A DNA stretch of 47,497 nucleotides from Candidatus Heimdallarchaeota archaeon (GTDB lineage Archaea; Asgardarchaeota; Heimdallarchaeia; Heimdallarchaeales; Heimdallarchaeaceae). The translations under genes were made by a program, and so were the position numbers. The stretch lies in the NCBI GenBank assembly GCA_019057815.1, contig JAHLWR010000002.1, forward strand, positions 182,762 through 230,258. Direction: 5' to 3'. Positions 1-8,732 of the stretch are shown one piece after another. The notes beneath the pieces are model-generated. The model saw nothing but the letters and a program-made list of their open reading frames with translations. It was not told the DNA's origin and did no database searches. The number at the start of each line of letters is the position of its first letter. Position 1 is the stretch's first letter.

Positions 1-750
1 AGGATCACCAAAAGTTCCAATAATATCATCAACTATTTGAAAAGCTATTCCTGCATTCTTTCCATAATTTCCGAGGCTTTCAATTTGAGATTCTGTTCCA
101 CCGGCAAATATTGCCCCTATTCGAGCTGATTTCTCGAACAAAGCAGCTGTTTTTCTTTTATTCATTTCGATATATTGTTTTTCAGTTACTTCTAACTTGT
201 TTATCATATCTGTTTCTAAAATAACGCCCTTTACGATACTCATAAAACCTTCATTGAACTCTTTGTAGGCTTTTAACTTAGTTTCTGCGGAGAATTTGCC
301 TTCTTGAATCGCTTTGTATGCTAGATTATATGCAAAATCTCCTCCCAATATACCCATGGATAAGCCATAATTCAAAGCATCGGTGTTTTTTGATGGATAC
401 ATTTTTGTTGCATAATCTTGAAAAGTACAATGAAATGCCTTTATTCCTCGTCTTGATTCAGCTTTATCCATGATATCGTCATGAATTAAACTAGCATTAT
501 GCAAGAGCTCGAGTGAAAGAGAAACACGAAATAGATCTTTTCCCAAAATTTTTGGATTAACAGCAGCAGCAGAAACAGCCAGTAATACCGGTCGAAACCT
601 CTTTCCTCCAGAGAATAAAAAATTTCTAATTTGTTCATAGTAGTAAGTGAAAAATTCATTGTCTCTAATCGTTAATGATTGATCATTCATAAAATCTTGA
701 AGCGCAGAATCAATGTTAACCCTTAGATTTTCGAAAGATTCTTTCGTCAT
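1..750 (-). CDS. Geranylgeranyl/polyprenyl diphosphate synthase (3' end outside window)
   Basis: Trans-prenyltransferase that condenses isopentenyl diphosphate with allylic diphosphates to make the C20 or longer chains of archaeal membrane lipids or quinones. Translating from the ATG at 748-750 gives the substrate-binding GGKRFRP motif at residues 48-54, the first Asp-rich motif DDIMD at 91-95 within LIHDDIMD, and the second motif beginning FQIVDD about five residues before the window edge. The 250 residues seen lack the C-terminal third of the usual 320-350 residue protein. Product chain length cannot be told from this fragment. The only neighbour inside the window is the divergent translin gene; the intergenic region of about 110 bp presumably carries both promoters. 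Confidence 0.93.
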   Translation of the reverse strand, partial: MTKESFENLRVNIDSALQDFMNDQSLTIRDNEFFTYYYEQIRNFLFSGGKRFRPVLLAVSAAAVNPKILGKDLFRVSLSLELLHNASLIHDDIMDKAESRRGIKAFHCTFQDYATKMYPSKNTDALNYGLSMGILGGDFAYNLAYKAIQEGKFSAETKLKAYKEFNEGFMSIVKGVILETDMINKLEVTEKQYIEMNKRKTAALFEKSARIGAIFAGGTESQIESLGNYGKNAGIAFQIVDDIIGTFGDP

Positions 751-864
751 TGAAAATTACCTCTTGGTTTCATTAGAACGAAAAAAAGCAAGTATTAATC
801 TTTTTGCTTCTTAAGTCAAGTTTACCTAATCATAAGATATTAGTAATCCTTTATTAGAGATTAC

Positions 865-1500
865 TTGAAGATGATAGATACATCAACATTTCAGACTTTA
901 TCAGAAAAGATAGAAAGAAGATTGGTTTCACTTAATGAAACCAGAGACAATTTAATGAGATTATCCCGTGATGTTGTGAAGTATTCGGGAAGAAGTATCG
1001 AAAGTTTTCATAGAAAACAAATTAATCAAACTGAACAGAATTTGGAAAAGGCAGAAAATAATTTAATCGAATTGACTAAAATTCTTGAAACAGAACCTTC
1101 TTTTTACCAATTAGGGTTAGTTAACGTGGCTCTACAAGAGTATACCGAAGCTAAATTGCTCCTTGATATTGTAGAAAAAGGAAAATTTTCTACTGTAGAG
1201 GAACTTAAGGTAACAGAACAAACGTATTTACTAGGCATTGCAGATTTAATAGGTGAGTTACGAAGACATACTTTGGAAAAACTTCTAGAAGGTGAAATAG
1301 GGAAAGCAAAATCTGTTTACAATATTATGAAAGAAATTTATGGAACATTCATGCAAATTGATTATGGAAAGAATTTAGTTTCTGATTTCAGAAGAAAAAA
1401 AGATATAGCTAGAGTGTTAATTGAAAGAACGTTATCAGATCTACTAGGGGCAATCCAAAGCGAAAAAATAAGAGTAAATATTAACAAAGACAATATCTAA
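865..1500 (+). CDS. Translin family protein
   Basis: All-helical protein of 211 residues matching the archaeal translin family, relatives of the eukaryotic RNA-binding/RNase complex translin-TRAX (C3PO). The characteristic central and C-terminal parts are visible: an EYTEAKLL segment near residue 90, LGIADLIGELRRHTLEKLL near 125-145, a Y-x3-KEIYGTF helix and RRKKDIARVLIERTLSDL near 175-195. Archaeal translins cleave structured or single-stranded RNA in vitro; the acidic residues in these helices are the expected metal ligands. The start is TTG at 865 or, equally plausibly, ATG at 871, two codons later. It converges on the glycerate kinase gene with no spacer, so the two genes share the 1500/1501 boundary. 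Confidence 0.8.
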   Translation: MKMIDTSTFQTLSEKIERRLVSLNETRDNLMRLSRDVVKYSGRSIESFHRKQINQTEQNLEKAENNLIELTKILETEPSFYQLGLVNVALQEYTEAKLLLDIVEKGKFSTVEELKVTEQTYLLGIADLIGELRRHTLEKLLEGEIGKAKSVYNIMKEIYGTFMQIDYGKNLVSDFRRKKDIARVLIERTLSDLLGAIQSEKIRVNINKDNI

Positions 1501-2889
1501 CTACATAATTTGCTCAATTAAAATAATGATGATATCCATCAGATTTGTACCAGTGTGACCAGTTAATATTTCTCCTCCTTCTAATCGAAAGAATCGATTA
1601 GAATCATGCTGTTCTAAACACCTTAAAGCTTTTTCTCTTTTCTGCAAGTTGGATAATGTAAATGGACCAACTATTGCTCCAGCAGCAGACGAAGATCCAT
1701 CAATACCATCAGTACCTAATGCTATCATAAATACTGGAACCTCTTTGTTAATAGTAAGAGCAAAAGACAAAGCTAATTCTTGATTTCTCCCTCCTTTACT
1801 ACTAGATTTTGATTGAAGTGTTACAGTTGTCTCACCACCGAATAAAAAGACTAGAAACTGTTCAGAACCTTTCTTTCTATTCGAGTATTTTGTGAGTGCA
1901 AAATGTGCAAGATTTTCGCCAACTGCAGAAGCTTCCCCTTGAAGCGCATAATCAACAACTGAGGCGGTAATAGCACTGTCTAAACCGTCTTTAGTTCGCT
2001 CTAAAAGTTGTTGATTATCCCCAATCATGAAATTGTGAACTCGAGAAAATAAAACTGAATCTGAAGGTGTATCGGGTATTGTCCCATTAATTCCTTTATT
2101 TATGACAAAAAGAATAGAATCAGGTAATGTAGGAATTAAACCGTATTTCTGGAAAATCTGCCAACAATCATTCCAAGTTGTTTTATCAGGAACAGTTGGA
2201 CCAGAAGAAATGGTGGAAATATCGTTTCCTATTACATCAGAAATTATTAAAGAAACTATAGAAGCTCTAGTATTTATACAAAATTTTCCACCCTTAGTTT
2301 TTGAGAAATGTTTACGTACTGTATTTATTTCATGTATTGGAGCACCGCAAGACAACATGGTTTCCATAAGTAAAAGATAATCATTGAAAGGAACGTTAAA
2401 ATCTGGAAAATCTAGCAATGATGAACCACCTCCAGATATCAAGAATATACACAAATCATCTTTTTTCAGTGACCGTAAAAGATTTAACACCTCTTCTGCC
2501 GCTTGAAGGCTTTTATTATCAGGTTTAGGATGTCCTGCTTTGTAAAATGAGCAAAATGACTCATTATTATATTTTCCACTACTCTCTGATGGAGAGGAGA
2601 TAATAATATTCTTGAATTTTTTAGTGCTATTCTCAGTCATCCACGCCGCCATAGGCTGTGATGCTTTGCCAAAAGCGATTAAATAGATTTCATTATATGA
2701 AGAAAAACTGAATTCTGTATCCTGAACCTTGAAGCTATTTTCGCCAAATGAGATAGAAGTTGCTAATAGCTTTGACGGTTGTGCGTTGGAAAGAATTTCA
2801 TCTATTTTATCAATAAGAAAAAGAAGAATGGACTTTTCATTAGCATTACGCGCTAGTGAAAATATAGCATCACGGTTCTTAATGAACAT
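1501..2889 (-). CDS. gckA: Glycerate 2-kinase (MOFRL family)
   Basis: ATP-dependent kinase of the GckA/MOFRL family (N-terminal DUF4147, C-terminal MOFRL domain) that phosphorylates D-glycerate to 2-phosphoglycerate, feeding non-phosphorylated sugar-acid catabolism into lower glycolysis. Diagnostic stretches are FLISGGGSSLL around residue 150, the FGGETTVTL loop and GGRNQELAL around 350-370, ALGTDGIDGSSSAAGAIV around 390-410 and the terminal GHTGTNLMDI. The length of 462 residues is normal for the family. It starts at ATG 2889. The adjacent genes (translin, ribL) are unrelated, so this is probably a single-gene unit or the tail of the ribK-ribL transcript, which runs in the same direction 68 bp upstream. 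Confidence 0.93.
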   Translation of the reverse strand: MFIKNRDAIFSLARNANEKSILLFLIDKIDEILSNAQPSKLLATSISFGENSFKVQDTEFSFSSYNEIYLIAFGKASQPMAAWMTENSTKKFKNIIISSPSESSGKYNNESFCSFYKAGHPKPDNKSLQAAEEVLNLLRSLKKDDLCIFLISGGGSSLLDFPDFNVPFNDYLLLMETMLSCGAPIHEINTVRKHFSKTKGGKFCINTRASIVSLIISDVIGNDISTISSGPTVPDKTTWNDCWQIFQKYGLIPTLPDSILFVINKGINGTIPDTPSDSVLFSRVHNFMIGDNQQLLERTKDGLDSAITASVVDYALQGEASAVGENLAHFALTKYSNRKKGSEQFLVFLFGGETTVTLQSKSSSKGGRNQELALSFALTINKEVPVFMIALGTDGIDGSSSAAGAIVGPFTLSNLQKREKALRCLEQHDSNRFFRLEGGEILTGHTGTNLMDIIIILIEQIM

Positions 2890-2957
2890 ATCAATGAGTA
2901 ATACTTTCTCAGATTTTAAGCTATTGTTTGGATAAGAATATTACAAGTAAAGGAGCT

Positions 2958-3602
2958 TTAGCTATTTTTAAAGTTATAATTTATAATAGTTTGAACAATC
3001 TTTGAAGTTGACTTGCCTGGAATGTATTGCTTCATTCTTATGATTTTAATATGACCAAAACCTCTTTCAGAAAGCTGTTTGTGAAGACTTTTTTCCTCAA
3101 ATACTTGATCGTAACCTAGTGTTATAATATCCGGTTGTATGAAATCTATGGTTGAGATGAAGTCTTCTTCAGTTCCTACCAAAGCACAATCAACTTCCTT
3201 AATATGTTGAACAACTTTAGTTCGTTCATCTTGAGAATTTGTAGGAGTACGACTTTTTAATTTCTGAACATTCTTATCTGTTGCTAAAACCACAACAAGG
3301 ATGTCTCCTAAGAGTTTTGCCTGTTGAAAAGTAAAAATGTGTCCAATATGTAACAAATCAAAAACCCCCGATGTCATCACCACTGTTACTAATTTTCGTC
3401 CAAAAGGTGATAAAGAATAAATCTCATTTGAATTAAGCTTTAAAGTATCTTCTGTGACAAGAGAGGAGAGGACAGGTTTAAGATATGATGGTTTTAATTC
3501 TAATTGTCTTGAAATTGTTAGCAAAGAAGATTCAATATTATTAATTTTATTAGAAAAAACTAACTTAATGACAGTTTTCTCGATTGATTTATCCATTTTC
3601 AT
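2958..3602 (-). CDS. ribL: FAD synthase (RibL-type nucleotidyltransferase) with N-terminal winged-helix
   Basis: Archaeal-type FAD synthase that would transfer AMP from ATP to FMN. The cytidylyltransferase-like core runs from about residue 73 to the end: VMTSGVFDLLHIGHIFTF carries the HxGH nucleotide-binding motif, followed by a DERTKVVQHIKEVD segment and the late GKSTSKIV (ISSTxI-type) motif. RibL proteins are usually about 150 residues. Here an extra 70-residue N-terminus has the pattern of a winged helix-turn-helix (LTISRQLELKPSYLKPVLSS, then a YSLSPFGRKL wing). It begins one base after the stop of ribK, so the pair is translationally coupled. Function rests on that linkage; glycerol-3-phosphate or another cytidylyltransferase specificity cannot be excluded from sequence alone. 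Confidence 0.82.
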   Translation of the reverse strand: MKMDKSIEKTVIKLVFSNKINNIESSLLTISRQLELKPSYLKPVLSSLVTEDTLKLNSNEIYSLSPFGRKLVTVVMTSGVFDLLHIGHIFTFQQAKLLGDILVVVLATDKNVQKLKSRTPTNSQDERTKVVQHIKEVDCALVGTEEDFISTIDFIQPDIITLGYDQVFEEKSLHKQLSERGFGHIKIIRMKQYIPGKSTSKIVQTIINYNFKNS

Positions 3603-3603
3603 C

Positions 3604-4302
3604 TTACTCTTTGCTTTGTTTCAAAGAATATTCAATTTCGATTTCATCACCATCTTCAAGGGTTAAAGCTTCTCTTAAATACACATCACTAATTAGTTCA
3701 AGAATGTTTTCCCCATAATGTGTACGACGTGGTATGATAATCGCTACTTTTGCCTTTAGTTTAGGAAGTTGTGCAGGGTAGCATAGAACATCTCCAAAGC
3801 GTCTTTCTTTCTCCTCAAAACCAGGAATAACAACAGGCCAAGAACCTTTAATCACGTCAAGAAAATCTTCATCTTCAGAACGAATTCTAATATTTAAAGT
3901 CCCAGGAAAAGGTCGATAACCAAGTTTAGATTGAAAAGAATCCATATAAGGAGGACGCGAGATGTAATAACCTCCCTCTCTCAAACCTGAAAAAATTTTA
4001 CCTTTAAGAATAATAAAATTATGTTCAGGGTGGAGAGCTCTTTCTAATTCGTATCTCAACTTGTGAAGTAGTGAAAGACTAAGATTCGTTAAACGAACTT
4101 TTGACCCCTTTGGGTCTGAAGCCCAAATGATTAAACCTTCTTCATGAGCTTGAATAAGGCACCGCGACGCGCTTTGTTGAGAAATACCAAAATACTCAGC
4201 TATTTTGGAAGTTGTAAGTTCAACTTCCCGATCTATAGTACATCGCTGAGCTAAATAAATCAGAAGACCTATATCACGACTGGAACGCTGAAAGATATTC
4301 AT
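3604..4302 (-). CDS. ribK: CTP-dependent riboflavin kinase with N-terminal HTH (RibK/RibR-type)
   Basis: Phosphorylates riboflavin to FMN with CTP as donor, as in archaeal RibK. The N-terminal ~90 residues are a winged helix (VELTTSKIAEYFGISQQSASR recognition helix at about 26-46), and the kinase barrel follows: FSGLREGGYYISRPPYMDSF around 105-125, LGYRPFPGTLNIRI around 128-142 and a closing LEDGDEIEIEY near 215-225. The HTH fusion is common in archaeal RibK and has been linked to regulation of flavin genes. It starts at ATG 4302 and is the first gene of the ribK-ribL unit. The 225 bp up to the tRNA-Lys gene on the opposite strand should hold its promoter. Confidence 0.92.
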   Translation of the reverse strand: MNIFQRSSRDIGLLIYLAQRCTIDREVELTTSKIAEYFGISQQSASRCLIQAHEEGLIIWASDPKGSKVRLTNLSLSLLHKLRYELERALHPEHNFIILKGKIFSGLREGGYYISRPPYMDSFQSKLGYRPFPGTLNIRIRSEDEDFLDVIKGSWPVVIPGFEEKERRFGDVLCYPAQLPKLKAKVAIIIPRRTHYGENILELISDVYLREALTLEDGDEIEIEYSLKQSKE

Positions 4303-4527
4303 TCCAACACCACTACAATAAGATACAATTAAATCAACAAATAAGAGTAGTGTTACTCATAATAAAAATTGTTGCATATGTAAGAAAAAAAGCAGTAAAA
4401 AAGTAGAATTGAAACATTTTAAGTAACTTTTTTGTAAATATAGTAAACCATTTTATTAGTTAACCAACGAAAATTTTATTAGACTTTGAAGAAAAATGAA
4501 GATAACACGATAAATCATGAATTTTTT

Positions 4528-4604
4528 GGGCTAGTAGCTCAGCTAGGCAGAGCAGCAGGCTTTTAACCTGATGGCCGCCGGTTCAAATCCGGCTTAGCCC
4601 GCCA
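4528..4604 (+). tRNA. tRNA-Lys (anticodon TTT)
   Basis: Complete cloverleaf. The acceptor stem GGGCTAG pairs with TTAGCCC (last pair G-U). The D arm is GCTC/GAGC, the anticodon loop CTTTTAA gives anticodon TTT, and the T arm GCCGG-TTCAAAT-CCGGC is perfect. The discriminator is G at 4601 and a CCA tail is genome-encoded at 4602-4604. Position 27-43 is a G-A mismatch, leaving four pairs in the anticodon stem. There is no intron. The downstream arcS start codon is only 13 bases past the CCA, so the tRNA may be co-transcribed with arcS and RaSEA. Confidence 0.97.
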
Positions 4605-4617
4605 AAACACTCTTTTA

Positions 4618-6612
4618 ATGGATTTGTTCGATGGAAAATTAGTTAATTTATTCTATGATAACATATTCTTTTTATGTTGTTTAAATTCCGTTAAACTAAA
4701 CAAGGTGCATGAATTGAGATTTTTTCAGCCTATTTCACAATATGGATTTGCGAGAACATTAGTTGAAACACGCACCCAATTCCCATTATCACCAGGGATT
4801 ATTTCAATAGAGGATACCATTCTATCCAGTGGTTATTCAGCTTCTTTCAAATTACCATTTCCACCCGATTTTAGTAATAAAAAAGAAAAAGAAATCTATC
4901 TCTCTTGGAATATTCCAGAAAAGCTGAAATCGAAAGCACTTTCAAACGACTTTGTTTTATCTATTCAACCATTTTATCCCTCATCAATAGACAAATCAAT
5001 TTCTGAAGATGATCTGATATCATATATTAACTCTTTTCTTGACTTACCATCAAAATATAAACAAATATTCACACTTCCTTATACGTTCATAGATCATCCC
5101 ATCATTGAACAGATTTTAGACACAGAGTGTTCACTTGTAATATTATCCGGTTTCCAAAATCTTTTCAACAATCAACGTAGGCTAGCTGAAACGTTTATAT
5201 CTCTTAGAGAAAATCTCTCACCAGATATCGCTCTCTATATTCCAGGTCCTGTATCTCCCTCTCATTATTCATTCCTTATATATTCTGGTATTGATTTCTT
5301 TGACAATTCGATTGCTTATTATATTTCACAAAATGGTAAATTTCTATTGAATGATGGCACATATAAATTAACATCACACCCTAATTGTTATTGCCCACAT
5401 TGTTTCAACTCTCCACCAGATGTTTTCAAACATAATGAACTTATTCTTAAGAATTCCATGTCTAGAATTCAGTTCGCTCTTGGGAATGGAACACTCAGAA
5501 ATCTAGTAGAAAAAGACGTTCACAATTCTGTTACTTTAGCTGCTACTCTACGATATTATGATAAAAAATACTCTATTTCTTTCCAAAAAAGAATACCATT
5601 AGCATCTAAATCTAAAGTTGAATGTATAGGAGAAGAATCTCTTTTTCGACCGGAAGTTATGGAATACAGGAAGAGGATAGAAACACGCTTTAAACCCGTT
5701 CCCTCCTCTAAACTGATTTTATTACTCCCTTGTTCAGCTAGGAAACCATATTCTCTCTCAAAATCTCATATGGTTTTCAATAGATCTGTTAGTAGAGGTG
5801 GTAAAGGAATATTTTCTATTCTCTCTGAATTAATATTGACGTCTCCTCTTTCACTCGTCCCCAGAGAATTAGAACAAACTTTTCCAGCAAAGAATTATGA
5901 TATCCCCGTAACAGGAGAGTGGTCCACCGAGGAAATCGATGTTACAGCTAAACTTCTGGAAAAAGTTTTAGCAAAATATCCAGAAGATGCAATTATTATC
6001 AACCATACATGTGGTAAGAGTTATTCAGAAATTGTCAAAAAGGCAACTTTATCACATAATTACGAAGTCTATAATACATCACTAGAATCCCCCCCCACAA
6101 GCTATAAATCACTGGAAAACCTATCAAAAATCTTACACAAAATAAGATCTGAAACTAGATTTGATGAAATAAATAAATTATCACATTACGCAAGACGTTT
6201 TCAAGCTATAGCAGATTACCAATATGGCCCAGGGACAGGAAAAATACTCTTCCCTTCAGGTATAAAAGTAAAAGGAAAATATCCAAGAAATTTGAATGTA
6301 TTCTACGATAAGAAACAAGTAGCAACTTTTCGTACAGCTGAAGGATTACTCTCTATTTCGCCAGAACATGCACAATTAATTGTTGAGCATTCTCTTGTAA
6401 AATTAGAATTTGGTGCGGAGAAAATAGTGGGAAGCAGTATTTTTGCTCCAGGAGTATTAAAAGCAGATAATACTATTTTACCCAAAGACGAGGTTCTGAT
6501 AATTCATGCAGGTGAAGTTATAGGAACAGCTATTTCACTAGTTTCAGGAGTAGATATGAATAAAATGAGTTCAGGAAGTGTTGCAAAAGTAAAGAAGAAA
6601 AGGAAGGTATGA
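4618..6612 (+). CDS. arcS: Archaeosine synthase alpha subunit ArcS (TGT-like, DUF5591, PUA)
   Basis: Acts on preQ0 at position 15 of archaeal tRNA on the way to archaeosine. Work on other archaea shows ArcS couples lysine to preQ0 before the radical-SAM partner cleaves the adduct. The architecture is typical: a degenerate TGT-like barrel ending in the zinc-binding HPNCYCPHC (residues 254-262), the ArcS signature PCSARKPYSLSKSH at 371-384, and a C-terminal PUA RNA-binding domain from about residue 580 to 650, followed by a basic tail. ATG 4618 gives 664 residues, but similarity to the family begins near residue 40, so the GTG at 4705 (residue 30) is a realistic alternative. It is four bases upstream of the RaSEA gene. 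Confidence 0.92.
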   Translation: MDLFDGKLVNLFYDNIFFLCCLNSVKLNKVHELRFFQPISQYGFARTLVETRTQFPLSPGIISIEDTILSSGYSASFKLPFPPDFSNKKEKEIYLSWNIPEKLKSKALSNDFVLSIQPFYPSSIDKSISEDDLISYINSFLDLPSKYKQIFTLPYTFIDHPIIEQILDTECSLVILSGFQNLFNNQRRLAETFISLRENLSPDIALYIPGPVSPSHYSFLIYSGIDFFDNSIAYYISQNGKFLLNDGTYKLTSHPNCYCPHCFNSPPDVFKHNELILKNSMSRIQFALGNGTLRNLVEKDVHNSVTLAATLRYYDKKYSISFQKRIPLASKSKVECIGEESLFRPEVMEYRKRIETRFKPVPSSKLILLLPCSARKPYSLSKSHMVFNRSVSRGGKGIFSILSELILTSPLSLVPRELEQTFPAKNYDIPVTGEWSTEEIDVTAKLLEKVLAKYPEDAIIINHTCGKSYSEIVKKATLSHNYEVYNTSLESPPTSYKSLENLSKILHKIRSETRFDEINKLSHYARRFQAIADYQYGPGTGKILFPSGIKVKGKYPRNLNVFYDKKQVATFRTAEGLLSISPEHAQLIVEHSLVKLEFGAEKIVGSSIFAPGVLKADNTILPKDEVLIIHAGEVIGTAISLVSGVDMNKMSSGSVAKVKKKRKV

Positions 6613-6616
6613 TAAG

Positions 6617-7678
6617 TTGAAATTCAACCCTAAATTCGCAAAACTAATAAAATCAACACGAGAATCATTTTTAGCAAAACGTTCTCATACTAGAAAACTC
6701 ATTTACTGGGAAGAAAACCACCGCCTTCGTGATGGCCCAGGAAAAGCCCTTGTTTTTATAATCCCCACCCGAGGTTGTTCTTGGGCTATGTCCAAAAGTG
6801 GAGGGTGCTCAATATGTGGATATTTATATGATAATCCTGAACAACCAGATTTTGAAAAAATTGTTGAGAGCTTTGATAAAATTATAAGAGAATGTATCCA
6901 AAATAATCAAATTCATTCAATCAAACTTTTTACCAGTGGAAGTATATTGGACTCAAAGGAAATGCCAAGAAATGTTCTCAAAGCAATTCTTTCCACTCTT
7001 AAAAAATATAATGAAATAGAAGAAGTTGTATTAGAATCCCGCCCAGAGTACATAACAGACCAAGTTCTAGAGCAAATAGATTCTAACATCGATATTTCAA
7101 AAATCGAAATCGCAATAGGGCTCGAAAGTGCTAATAATAAAATCTTAAAAGATTCAATAAATAAAGGTTTTTTGTGGGAGGATTTTGAGAGAGTTGTACC
7201 AAGAATTTTGGATAATGGTGCAAAAGTAAAAGCTTATCTTCTATTCAAACCTCCATTTATTTCAGAATATGATTCAATTGTGGACATTATGGAGTCTGTG
7301 GAAAAATGTGTTCAGTTGGATATTGATACAGTTTCAATAAATTCAATAAGTATCCACAGAGGGACTTTCTTATCGGAACTATTTGATAGGAGAGTGTATA
7401 GAACACCTTGGCTCAGATCTCTGACTTATTTGTGCAAAAAAATAAAATTGGAATTTCCTAGTTTACGTGTAATATGTGACCCTGTTTCAGGAGGTAACGA
7501 AAGAGGAGCGCACAATTGTGGAGACTGTGATAAGTCATTTATTGATGCTCTAAAAGAATTTACTTTGACACAGGATATAGCTGTCTTTAACAAAATTCAG
7601 AATTGTAGTTGCAAAAGTGATTGGAAAAGCTATCTCATTCACGAGAAAATTAGTAACAAAGAAGTGGTTTTACCTTAG
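6617..7678 (+). CDS. raSEA: Radical SAM archaeosine synthase beta subunit RaSEA
   Basis: Partner of ArcS. It uses a [4Fe-4S] cluster and S-adenosylmethionine to cleave the lysine-preQ0 intermediate in tRNA to archaeosine. The cluster cysteines are C54, C64 and C67 in TRGCSWAMSKSGGCSICGY, a C-x9-C-x2-C spacing rather than the usual C-x3-C-x2-C, recognisable for the COG1244/TIGR01210 family. Two further cysteine groups near the C-terminus (around 289-300 HNCGDC and 348 CSC) are also seen. The start is TTG at 6617, right after the arcS stop, preceded by AGGAAGGT inside the arcS end. Direct adjacency to arcS makes the assignment firm. Confidence 0.92.
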   Translation: MKFNPKFAKLIKSTRESFLAKRSHTRKLIYWEENHRLRDGPGKALVFIIPTRGCSWAMSKSGGCSICGYLYDNPEQPDFEKIVESFDKIIRECIQNNQIHSIKLFTSGSILDSKEMPRNVLKAILSTLKKYNEIEEVVLESRPEYITDQVLEQIDSNIDISKIEIAIGLESANNKILKDSINKGFLWEDFERVVPRILDNGAKVKAYLLFKPPFISEYDSIVDIMESVEKCVQLDIDTVSINSISIHRGTFLSELFDRRVYRTPWLRSLTYLCKKIKLEFPSLRVICDPVSGGNERGAHNCGDCDKSFIDALKEFTLTQDIAVFNKIQNCSCKSDWKSYLIHEKISNKEVVLP

Positions 7679-7688
7679 GTTAATGAAG

Positions 7689-8654
7689 CTAGATTGAATT
7701 ATGTATTGCTTGATTTATTCTACTGGAAATTCTACTCAGTATGGGACCTAGAAGAACCAAATTAACCTCTTTTTTTGCTATAATGTAGAGAAAGTGGTCA
7801 GCATCCATAGGTGTAAAAGTTAACTTATAATTTTCAGCTATTTCTAGAACATTTTCAAGATTTTCATCTTTCATTATCGCTATAATATCCTCTAAATATT
7901 TTCGTATAACCTTCATGGTTCCATCAACATAGTGTTCTGTCAATTCACCATCATGAAAATAGACTTTTGCATTTGTATTATCATGCTCAACAATAATTAA
8001 ATGAGAGATTCCTTTGAAACTATGTCGAAGTGAGTATGTAAGGTTGGTCAACACTTCCTTCTGCCCTTTACCAGCAGATTTTTCTTTCAGTGGAAGAATT
8101 TCTTCCTTTGGGGAGATAAGCAATTCCTCTTCTGAAGAAGAGGATTCTTTTTTTGTGTCTGCTACAACCTCTTGACGTTTTTGTTTTAACTTATCCTGCT
8201 CTGCTTTAACATCTTTAAAAAGATCATCTACAACTTTTTCGAAAGCAGATGAAGCACCTGAAAAGACTTCAGACTGATTATGAGAGTAGAATTTTAATCT
8301 AGACTTTTCTTCAAAAAACTCTACTATTGCTTTAAGAAGAGTTCTTGCTTTCTTTATATCACTAATTCTGTGATTAAGAACAAATACAATATCAAGGTAT
8401 TTATTAAATGTTATACTCGAACGCGAGAGAACAATTGTACCATGGTTAGAAATTTTGGTTTCTTCAGCAAATGAACAAATAGCTTTAACTACATTTTTTA
8501 AGATCAGTTGGGGACAAAATTCATTGTTAAATACTCGCTCCTTTAATATTTCTCCATCACTATTGCCCAAAAAGAATCCATATATCGATGCAGCATTTGA
8601 TAAAAGTATGTTCTTAATATCAGTCGTAATTATCCCCTTTAAAATTACTAACAC
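7689..8654 (-). CDS. Uncharacterised protein, possible double roadblock/longin-like fold
   Basis: Not recognised by name. The 321 residues divide into an N-terminal alpha/beta domain (about 1-125; alternating hydrophobic strands such as SIYGFFLGNSDGEIL and YLDIVFVLNHRI followed by a long helix), a charged Lys/Glu/Ser-rich linker (about 140-195), and a second alpha/beta domain (about 200-321) with THLIIVEH-like and AKVYFHDGEL strands and YIIAKKEVNLVLLGPILSRI. This strand-helix pattern resembles roadblock/LC7 or longin domains that serve small GTPases in Asgard archaea, but that is an inference. The start is GTG 8654. A TATA-like GTTATAAC at 8675-8682 is centred about 25 bases upstream, which fits a leaderless transcript. 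Confidence 0.6.
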   Translation of the reverse strand: MLVILKGIITTDIKNILLSNAASIYGFFLGNSDGEILKERVFNNEFCPQLILKNVVKAICSFAEETKISNHGTIVLSRSSITFNKYLDIVFVLNHRISDIKKARTLLKAIVEFFEEKSRLKFYSHNQSEVFSGASSAFEKVVDDLFKDVKAEQDKLKQKRQEVVADTKKESSSSEEELLISPKEEILPLKEKSAGKGQKEVLTNLTYSLRHSFKGISHLIIVEHDNTNAKVYFHDGELTEHYVDGTMKVIRKYLEDIIAIMKDENLENVLEIAENYKLTFTPMDADHFLYIIAKKEVNLVLLGPILSRISSRINQAIHNSI

Positions 8655-8732
8655 TCTAGAATATCTTTTTTTTGGTTATAACAATATTCGAATTAACTTT
8701 GCTATGAAGAATTAAACAAAACAACTTTAAAC

